DNA from: Cyclostephanos tholiformis
Taxonomy: Eukaryota; Bacillariophyta; Thalassiosirophyceae; Thalassiosirales; Thalassiosiraceae
Length of the DNA stretch: 10,252 bases
Direction of reading: 5' to 3'
Assembly: GCA_036939975.1 (NCBI GenBank)
Contig: JALLPB010001328.1
Span: forward strand, 1 to 10,252
Shown here piece after piece: positions 1-5,472 of the stretch (the stretch's first letter is position 1; each line of letters begins with the position of its first letter). A program made the position numbers and the translations under genes. Under the pieces are notes generated by a model that saw only the letters and a list, made by a program, of their open reading frames with translations, did not search any database and was not told the origin of the DNA.

Positions 1-839
1 TACTCGCTGGGGGGTCGCTTGACGATGATGGTGTCGGTGTTGTTGTTACGGACGACGGGGACGAGCGGGATGCGCCATAGATCGTTGGTGCCTGGCTCGC
101 GCCATCCGCGTAGAATTGCGGATCGTGATACGGTGATAACGGTATCGCGCTGGTCGTAGATGTTTACTTCATTGCGATCGAAGATTGTGGTGTACCCTGT
201 CTTGGCAAATTTAACAGTGCTAATGAGCGATGTTTCGTCAATGCCCGGAGTGATGTGGATGTCACGGGCCGGACTGCGAACGGCTGTTGCAAGATGGCAG
301 GTTTCTAGTGCTGATTCCAGTGCTCCGTTGGGCATTCTGAAGGTTTTGTCAGACCTTGTTCCCGTTCGGATGAAGTGGCGGCTGTCGTGTTTGGTTCCGA
401 TGCTTGAGGTAGCCCCGCTGTCAGCGGCTGCGGAGGGGATGGATCCGTCGAGTACTCCACGTTGTAATTCCTTGTCGTCGTGGTTGTACGGTCGCATGTG
501 GGCAATTGATTCGGCGCCCTGGATAGCAGCCAGTTGTGCTGGGGACAAACGATACGTTGTTTCGGCGGATATCGTGAGGGCATTCCGATTTGCCTTTGCC
601 ATCTTACGGTTTTGTAAGCGGCGTGTCCATTGTAATGCGATTTTGTTGTTGGTTGGGTGGTTGGGCGGCAGTTTGAATGTGACGCGGCATTTGCTGACTG
701 TGACGTTGCAGTCAGGAGATTCTTGCTCTTCGACCTGGCAAGGCGGCGGGGATAAAATAGCATAGAAGTTAGAGTTCAAACGGTGTTTATTATCGTTAAG
801 ATCGTCTACGGTGTCTGACTCGTCATCCTGGTCTATCAT
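1..839 (-). CDS. pol: Pol N-terminal part: aspartic protease and pre-integrase segment, module A (partial, open at left edge)
   Basis: From the ATG at 839 the minus-strand frame is open without a stop to position 3, 279 codons, and leaves the window. Order: acidic start (MIDQDDESDTVDD); a proline/threonine-rich part; HMRPYNHDDKELQ (about 116-128); the protease active-site stretch AADSGATSS with the catalytic Asp at residue 140 (420-422); RHFIRTGTRSDKTFRMPNGA; RSPARDIHITPGIDETS, the usual second half of the diatom Copia protease; then VNIYDQRDTVITVSRSAI and the pre-integrase signature LRGWREPGTNDLWRIPL (about 237-253). It is the only protease copy in the window with an intact frame and active site. 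The family product is a polyprotein with integrase, reverse transcriptase and RNase H further on. Whether those are intact cannot be seen. Confidence 0.85.
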   Translation of the reverse strand, partial: MIDQDDESDTVDDLNDNKHRLNSNFYAILSPPPCQVEEQESPDCNVTVSKCRVTFKLPPNHPTNNKIALQWTRRLQNRKMAKANRNALTISAETTYRLSPAQLAAIQGAESIAHMRPYNHDDKELQRGVLDGSIPSAAADSGATSSIGTKHDSRHFIRTGTRSDKTFRMPNGALESALETCHLATAVRSPARDIHITPGIDETSLISTVKFAKTGYTTIFDRNEVNIYDQRDTVITVSRSAILRGWREPGTNDLWRIPLVPVVRNNNTDTIIVKRPPSE

Positions 840-1279
840 CCCCGGTCCCTGTCAAGTTGGTTCTGCTGTTTGATAGCAACGCGTGTGGCGGCGGGCCAAT
901 ATGTGTTGCCATCGTAGCGGTTGCTGTATGTGGCATCGTCACGATGCCCGGCTTTCTTGTATTCAAAATGTTTTGCTGTCGTTGTCCAACAGTAAGCTCC
1001 CATGTTGCGGGGCTTGGTCATCTGCTGGCTTTGGCCGCCTCTTGCACTACGGCTGCGCCCCTTGCTATTTGGGTCTCGATTCCCGTCGGTGGGATTTGCG
1101 TTCTTGGCGAGGAGGGCTACAGTGTCAGATAGTGCCTTGATTTGTGCTGCCAATGCTTCGATCTGGGAGTCCTTTGTGCGGACAGTGTCTCTGATGTTGG
1201 CTAGCTCGTCGTTGTTTGTGATGGACGTAGTTGCGAGGTTTGCAATGTAGTTCCTGATTTCGTCGCCTAGGTCGGCCAT
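836..1279 (-). CDS. Duplicated Gag C-terminus (coiled coil plus damaged zinc knuckle), module A
   Basis: 147 codons beginning at the same MADLGDE that is residue 291 of the full Gag, so the duplication happens to place an ATG at its start. It has a coiled coil (about 1-65), a basic SR/GR-rich stretch, then a knuckle that lost its core: a 28-bp deletion relative to module B (2093-2120) removes HGFHPVGITHDSKTC and leaves YCWTTTAKHFEYKK. A single extra A near 968 restores the frame. It ends DRDRG with TGA at 838-836, which overlaps the ATG of the following protease frame (839-837) as ATGA. It lies downstream of broken module B, so its translation is doubtful. Confidence 0.65.
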   Translation of the reverse strand: MADLGDEIRNYIANLATTSITNNDELANIRDTVRTKDSQIEALAAQIKALSDTVALLAKNANPTDGNRDPNSKGRSRSARGGQSQQMTKPRNMGAYCWTTTAKHFEYKKAGHRDDATYSNRYDGNTYWPAATRVAIKQQNQLDRDRG

Positions 1280-1283
1280 GCTG

Positions 1284-1922
1284 TGGCAAATTTAACAGTG
1301 CTAATGAGCGATGTTTTGTCAATGCCCGGAGTGATGTGGCTGTCACGGGCCGGACTGCGAACGGCTGTTGCGAGATGGCCAATGTCTAGTGCTGATTCCA
1401 GTGCTCCGTTTGGCATTCTGAAGGTTTTGTCAGACTTTTGTCCCATTCTGATGAAGAGGCGGAGCTGTCGTGTTTGGTTCCGACGCTTGAGGTAGCCCCG
1501 CTGTCGGCAGCTGCGGAGGGGATGGATCCGTTGAGTACTCCACATCGTAATTCCTTGTCATCGTGGTTGTACGGTCGCACGTGGGTTATTGAATTGGCGC
1601 CCTGGATAGTGGCAAGTTGTGCTGGGGACAAACGATACGTCGTATTGGCGGATATCGTGAGGGCATTCCGATTAGCCTTTGCCATCTTACGATTTTGTAA
1701 GCGGCGTGTCCATCGTAATGCGATTTTGTTGTTGGTTGGGGGGTTGGGCGGCAGTTTGAATGTGACGCGGCGTTTGCTGACTGTGATGTTGCAGTCAGGA
1801 GATTCTTGCTCTTTGACCTGGCAAGGCGGCGGGGATAAAATAGCATAGTAGTTAGAGTTCAAATGGTGTTTATTATCGTTAAGATTGTCTACGGTGTCTG
1901 ACTCGTCATCCCGGTCTATCAT
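1284..1922 (-). pseudogene. Aspartic protease region of module B, frameshifted and cut short
   Basis: From the ATG at 1922 (MIDRDDESDTVDN) the frame is open through AAADSGATSS, the retropepsin active-site segment D-S/T-G. A two-base insertion near 1465 (compare the matching place in module A near 380) shifts it into a frame ending WNQH at 1386. The correct downstream reading (FRMPNGALESALDIGHL, then RSPARDSHITPGIDK) continues in another frame from about 1460 to 1290. It stops at the duplication junction, where KFA is fused to sequence of the next gag-C module and terminates. The family role is cleavage of the Gag-Pol precursor inside the particle. This copy cannot give an active enzyme. Confidence 0.8.
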
Positions 1923-1934
1923 CCCCGGTCCCTG

Positions 1935-2155
1935 TCAAGTTGGCTTGGATTTGTCCTTCCACGCTGTGTGGTTCTGCTGTTCGATAGCGACGCGTGTGGC
2001 AACTGGCCAATATGTGTTGCCATTGTAGCGGTTGCTGTATGTGGCATCGTCGCGATGCCCATCTTTCTTGTATTCGCATGTTTTGCTGTCGTGGGTGATT
2101 CCAACCGGGTGAAATCCGTGTGTCCAACAGTAAGCTCCCATGTTGCGGGGCTTGG
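1935..2155 (-). pseudogene. Gag zinc-knuckle (nucleocapsid) segment of module B, frame-displaced
   Basis: This continues gag of E2 in a shifted frame. It contains GAYCWTHGFHPVGITHDSKT followed by C, the C...H...C-type knuckle of diatom Copia Gags, then GHRDDATYSNRYNGNTYWP. The frame ends with TGA at 1937-1935 after KSKPT. The TGA is in the same frame as the protease that follows, with the protease ATG four codons downstream. Compared with the other two copies it has an extra 27-28 bp segment (1944-1971), encoding roughly TAWKDKSK. Confidence 0.75.
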
Positions 2156-3298
2156 TCATCTGCTGAATTTGGCCGCCTCTTGCGCCACGGCTGCGCCACG
2201 GCTGCGCCCCTTGCTATTTGGGTCTCGATTCTTGTCGGTGGGCTTTGCGTTCTTGGCGAGGAGGGCTACAGTGTCGGATAGCGCCTTGATTTGTGCTGCC
2301 AACGCTTCGATCTGGGAGTCCTTCGTGCGGACAGTGTCTCTGATGTTGGCTAATTCGTCGTTGTTGGTGATGGACGTAGTTGCAAGTTTCGCAATGTAGT
2401 TCTTGATCTCGTCGCCAAGGTCGGCCATGCTGTTGGCGCTCTCGTACGCATGACGTCCGGTGGTTCCGCTTCCGCTGTTCTGGGAGTATGTGTCGTGCGA
2501 TTTGACGAGTGCTTCGAAGTGGGCTTTTGCTTGTGTGTAGTCGGTTTTGACTACGGACGGCTTGCGCTCCCAGTCCATCATCTCGGCTTTGTCAAAGAGG
2601 TTGGAGTCATAAATTTGCTCGAGGTAGAACTGCAGCTTGTCTTCGTCAGAGATTGTGATGTCTGATCGAATCAGCGTGTTCTGGTCGTCGTCGAGCCTTT
2701 TCCCGAAGGCAGTGAGGTGTTCGTTGCCCTCCCATTTGGAAAAGTAGGCGTTCTTCAGTTTCTTCTTCGCCTGAACGTCGAGGGGACACCAAATCGTGTT
2801 CAGATGCTCGAGAATCTGGAATGGGGTGATGTTGCGATATGCCGAGTGGCGATGCTTGAGTTGTGCGTAGAATTGCTCATCAAGAGCGTCGCGTAAATTG
2901 GCAGTGACGCCCTTCAGGAATCCCTTCCGGATGTACCAACAAGTGCGGACGCGTTCCCACTCCTCTTCGAGGCGTTTTCGAGTGTGGGTGGGGGTTGCAA
3001 CCGTGATGGTTGGGTCGTAGGTCATGGGCTCGGTTTCTTCCGTGTAAGAGTCAATTCCGGTTTGATGGTCATATTCATCAAGACCTAGTATTTCGGCGAG
3101 GAGCCCGTACTCATCACCTGTGGTGGGGTCGCGGCTCCATGCATACGTGATGTCTTCGACTTCGCTCGCGAGTGTTGCGGCTTCGTGCTTGATGATCTCA
3201 TAGTCGCTCCGGGTTGGGCGCCCATGGATTCTCGTGAATGGGTTGGCGCGGACGTTGTCATAGGCTGACGCTTCGGCGGCCCGCGCAGTGGATGGCAT
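2156..3298 (-). CDS. gag: Gag (capsid-like) of copy E2, C-terminally truncated by a frameshift
   Basis: 380 codons from the ATG at 3298 (reading MPSTARAAEASAYD). An in-frame ATG further upstream at 3364 lies in the LTR/primer site and is unlikely; the 3298 start is shared with E1. Visible parts: N-terminal variable region (1-115), a capsid-like helical core (about 116-275) with CWYIRKGFLKG, LTAFGKRLDDDQN and DKLQFYLEQIYDSNLFDK, then a probable coiled coil (about 293-355) starting MADLGDE. An 11-bp tandem duplication at 2181-2202 shifts the frame, so the protein ends KFSR before the zinc knuckle, which is still encoded in another frame at 2155-1938. In the family, Gag forms cytoplasmic virus-like particles that package the element RNA; a Gag lacking its nucleocapsid part would package RNA poorly. 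Confidence 0.85.
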   Translation of the reverse strand: MPSTARAAEASAYDNVRANPFTRIHGRPTRSDYEIIKHEAATLASEVEDITYAWSRDPTTGDEYGLLAEILGLDEYDHQTGIDSYTEETEPMTYDPTITVATPTHTRKRLEEEWERVRTCWYIRKGFLKGVTANLRDALDEQFYAQLKHRHSAYRNITPFQILEHLNTIWCPLDVQAKKKLKNAYFSKWEGNEHLTAFGKRLDDDQNTLIRSDITISDEDKLQFYLEQIYDSNLFDKAEMMDWERKPSVVKTDYTQAKAHFEALVKSHDTYSQNSGSGTTGRHAYESANSMADLGDEIKNYIAKLATTSITNNDELANIRDTVRTKDSQIEALAAQIKALSDTVALLAKNAKPTDKNRDPNSKGRSRGAAVAQEAAKFSR

Positions 3299-3346
3299 GA
3301 TGATTCGCAGTTGGCTTGCGAATGGGATGGGATGAAGGTTGTTTAA

Positions 3347-3358
3347 TAGTGTGCACCA
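3347..3358 (-). other. Candidate primer-binding site of E2
   Basis: The minus strand reads TGGTGCACACTA starting one base after the LTR end CA. A TGG start fits pairing with the CCA end of a tRNA. The matching tRNA would end TGCACCA, as many eukaryotic tRNA-Gly do, but only the first seven bases fit that idea. The first bases also pair with a decamer inside the LTR, so self-priming is an alternative. Confidence 0.55.
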
Positions 3359-3359
3359 A

Positions 3360-3475
3360 TGCAAGACATCGATGAAACTCTATTGAGATAGTATGTATAA
3401 TCGTGTTTACTAGTTTCACTATCGAGTTGGTGCACAAAATAATGAGATGGGAGCGAGAGGCTCTAATCTCTCCCA
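3360..3475 (-). repeat. 5' LTR of copy E2 (116 bp)
   Basis: Same length and TG...CA ends as the E1 LTR, with five mismatches. It contains an imperfect inverted repeat (around 3370-3379 and 3411-3424) and a small hairpin formed by TGGGAGAG (minus-strand start) with the GAG-rich segment at 3449-3459. It also carries the minus-strand decamer TGTGCACCAA (3436-3427), which is the exact complement of the adjoining primer-binding region. The LTR should carry the promoter for the minus-strand element; no clear TATA box is assigned. Confidence 0.8.
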
Positions 3476-3549
3476 TGTGCATCCTGTGAGTGATGTGGCC
3501 TCACTGGGTCATAGGGCCTTAGTGACCAACGGATATTATATATGTGTGC
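3476..3549. other. 74-bp linker between truncated E1 and the LTR of E2, origin unknown
   Basis: The sequence matches neither the E1/E2 internal regions nor the LTR. It contains a TATATATG stretch near 3536 and is bracketed by the direct repeat TGTGCAT (3476-3482 and 3545-3551). It may be leftover target DNA, part of a longer LTR, or filler from the event that truncated E1. Confidence 0.5.
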
Positions 3550-4216
3550 ATACGGTGATGACGGTATCGTGCTGGTCGTAGATGTTCACTTTGTCACGAT
3601 CGAAGATTGTGATGTATCCCGCCTCGGCAAATTTAACGGTGCTAATGAGCGATGTTTCGTCAATGCCAGGAGTGATGTGAATGTCACGGGCCAGGCTACG
3701 AATGGCTGTTGTGAGATGGCCGATGTCGAGTGCAGGTTCCAGGGCTCCGTTGGGCATTCTGAAGGTCTTGTTGGACTTTTTTCCCTTTCTGATGAAGTGG
3801 CGGCTGTCGCAGGGGATGGATCTGTTGAGTACCTCACATTGTAATTCTTCGTCGTCGTGGGTGTACGGCCGCACATGGGCGATGGATTTGGTGCCCTGGA
3901 TTGCGGCACGTTGTGCTGGGGTGAGTCAATATGTAGTTTCAGCGGATATAGTGAGAGCATTCTGATTTGCCTTTGCCATCTTGCGATTTTGTACCCGGCG
4001 TGTCCATTGTGCTGCAATTTTGTTGTTGGTAGGGTGGTTGGGCAGTAGTTGGAATGTGACGGGATGTTTGTTGACTGTGGCATTGCAGTCCAGGGATTCT
4101 TGCTCTTTGACCTGGCAAGGCGGCGGGGATAAAATAGCGTAGAAGTTAGAGTTCAAACTGTGTTTAGTATCTTTAAGATTGTCTACGGTGTCTGAATCAT
4201 CGTCCCGGCCTATCAT
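3550..4216 (-). pseudogene. Aspartic protease region of copy E1, active site deleted
   Basis: From the ATG at 4216 (MIGRDDDSDTVDN) the frame runs to TGA 3928-3926, where Arg of TTYRLSP in the other copies has become a stop. It then continues in the same frame. Between RSIP and DSRHF exactly 15 codons are missing compared with module A, including the catalytic D-S-G-A-T. Downstream, FRMPNGALEPALDIGHL and HITPGIDETSLISTVKFA are intact, and the copy ends after HDTVITV, where similarity to E2 stops. Because the deletion is in frame, the flanking parts stay in register. No protease activity is possible. Confidence 0.85.
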
Positions 4217-4228
4217 CCCCGGTCCCTG

Positions 4229-5294
4229 TCAAGTGGGGTTCTGCTGTTCAATGGCCACATGTGTGGCGGCCGGCCAATATGTGTTGCCTTCGTAGCGGTT
4301 GCTGTACGTGGCATCGTCACGATGCCCGTCTTTCTTGTATTCAAATGTTTAACTGTCATGGGTGATTCAAACGGGTTGAAATCCGTGTGTCCAGCAGTAG
4401 GCTCCCATGTTGCGGAGCTTGGTCATCTGCTGACTCCGGCCGCCTCTTGCGCCATGGCTGTGCCCCTTGCTCACTGATCTGGGCGTACGTGTCCTGCGAC
4501 TTAACAACCTCAAAGTGGGCTTTGGCTTGCATGTAGTCGGTTTTGATTACAGACGACTTGCGCTTCCAGTCCATCATCTCGGTTTTGTCAAAAAGGTTGG
4601 AGTTGTAGATTTGCTCAAGGTAGAACTGTAGCTTGTCTTCGTCGGATATTGTGATATTCGATCGGATCAGCATGTTCTGGTCATTGTCCAGCCTCTTACC
4701 GAAGGCTGTGAGGTGCTCGTTGCCGTCTCATTTGGTGAAGTATGCATTCTTCAAGTTCTTCTTTGCCTGCACGTCTAGGGGGTACCATATTGTGTTCAAG
4801 TGCTCGAGGATCTGGAATGGGGTAATGTTGCAATATGCTGAGTGGCGATGCTTGAGTTGTGCGTAGAATTGTTCGTCAAGGGCGTCGCGTAAGTTAGTTG
4901 TGATGCCCTTCAGGAATCCCTTCCGGATGTACCAACAGGTGCGGACGTGTTCCCACTCCTCTTCGAGGAGCTTTTGCATGTGGGTGGGTGTGGCATCAGA
5001 GATGGATGGGTCGTAGGTCATGGGCTTGGTTTCATCCATGTATGTCTTGATTCCGGTCTGATGGTCATATTTGTCAAGACCTAATATCTCTGCCAGGAGC
5101 CCATACTCATCACCCGTGGTGGGGTCGCGGCTCCAAGCATATGTGATGTCTTTGACTTTGCTCGCGAGTGTCGCGGCTTTGTGCTTGATGATCTTGTAGT
5201 CGCTCTGGGTTGGGCACCCATGGATTCTTGTGAAGGAGTTGGCGCGGACGTTGTCATAGGCTGACGCTTTGGCGGCCCATGCAGTGGATGGCAT
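4229..5294 (-). pseudogene. Gag of copy E1, broken
   Basis: It starts at the ATG 5294 (MPSTAWAAKASAYD), equivalent to the E2 start. The capsid core is recognisable (CWYIRKGFLKG, HSAYCNITPFQILEHLNTIW). A TGA at 4730-4728 replaces the Trp of SKWEGN in E2. The same frame then continues (DGNEHLTAFGKRLDNDQN) to about 4480. There a deletion of roughly 255-260 bp joins DTYAQIS to the zinc-knuckle side and removes the whole coiled coil (MADLGDE...). The zinc knuckle (about 4430-4260) has two internal stops, and its second Cys codon is changed (TFEYKK instead of TCEYKK). It ends at the conserved TGA 4231-4229. Confidence 0.85.
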
Positions 5295-5343
5295 GATGAT
5301 TTGCAGTGGGGTTTGCAAACGGGATGGGGTGAAGGTTGTTTAG

Positions 5344-5355
5344 TAGTGTGCACCA
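5344..5355 (-). other. Candidate primer-binding site of E1
   Basis: The minus strand reads TGGTGCACACTA, identical to the E2 site and again one base after the LTR. Perfect conservation of these 12 bases between two copies that differ nearby supports a functional site. Confidence 0.55.
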
Positions 5356-5356
5356 A

Positions 5357-5472
5357 TGCAAGACATCAATGAAACTCTATTGAGATAGTATGTATAATTG
5401 TGTTTAATAGTTTCACTATCGAGTTGGTGCACAAAATAATGAGATGGGAGCAAGAGGCTCTACTCTCTCCCA
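5357..5472 (-). repeat. 5' LTR of copy E1 (116 bp)
   Basis: On the minus strand this begins TGGGAGAG and ends GTCTTGCA, i.e. TG...CA as expected for an LTR. The left boundary is set by the primer-binding site, which starts one base later; the right boundary is where similarity to the second LTR stops (5473). It differs from the E2 LTR (3360-3475) at five positions only: 5368, 5399, 5407, 5452 and 5463, three of them CpG to TpG/CpA. At 116 bp it is short for a Copia LTR. Alternative: the LTR is longer and E1's is cut at 5472; the TG at exactly the divergence point argues against that. Confidence 0.8.

Larger units (their letters stand above)
203..2433 (-). repeat. Tandem duplication of the gag-C / zinc-knuckle / protease module
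   Basis: Positions 203-1284 (module A) and 1284-2433 (module B) are the same segment repeated head to tail: protease end, protease, zinc knuckle and gag coiled coil. The junction is at 1281-1288, where gag sequence (...GCCATGCTG) passes directly into protease sequence (TGGCAAATTT). TGGC occurs at both parental break points, a short microhomology. Copies differ by point changes and small indels; module A is about 68 bp shorter, mostly from two 28-bp deletions. Confidence 0.9.
1..3475 (-). mobile_element. Ty1/Copia-like LTR retrotransposon copy E2 (5' LTR to pre-integrase; runs off left edge)
   Basis: Read on the minus strand, this copy has a 116-bp LTR (3475-3360), a primer-binding site next to it, gag from the ATG at 3298, a zinc-knuckle region, a protease region, then a second gag-C / zinc-knuckle / protease module and a pre-integrase segment that leaves the window at position 1. 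The order gag-PR-(INT) with an integrase-side GWREP...LWRIPL motif is that of Copia-type elements, and the Gag wording is of the diatom CoDi kind (from memory). Integrase, reverse transcriptase, RNase H and the 3' LTR, if present, lie left of the window. The element is much richer in G+C than the sequence right of 5472. Confidence 0.9.
3550..5472 (-). mobile_element. Ty1/Copia-like retrotransposon copy E1, decayed and 3'-truncated
   Basis: A second copy of the same family as E2, same orientation, starting with a 116-bp LTR (5472-5357) that abuts AT-rich sequence at 5473. Similarity to E2 runs through gag, zinc knuckle and protease and stops at about 3550, just after the protease end (VNIYDQHDTVITV). 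The pre-integrase segment present in E2 at 1-135 is missing. E1 has a Trp-to-stop change in gag, a deletion of roughly 255-260 bp that removes the Gag coiled coil, stops inside the zinc knuckle, a stop early in the protease frame, and a 45-bp deletion of the protease active site. It is non-functional on its own. Confidence 0.9.

Noticed and set aside
305..763. Minus-strand 152-codon frame starting MLFYPRRLARSK
   Set aside because: It overlaps the protease frame of module A, which is fully open from 839 to the window edge and contains the active site. This frame is an out-of-phase reading of the same DNA, as is the similar one at 1586-1846.
160..765. Long plus-strand open frames over the Copia region (e.g. 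160-765, 1438-1848, 1968-2399, 3542-3844)
   Set aside because: They lie antisense to the recognised gag and protease frames, recur only because those modules are duplicated, and show no known motif. They are shadows of GC-rich coding sequence.
836..839. ATGA overlap in module A as the family's standard gag/pol junction
   Set aside because: In module B and E1 the knuckle frame instead coincides with the protease frame and ends at the earlier TGA. The overlap is used by gag only in module A, as a result of its 28-bp deletion.
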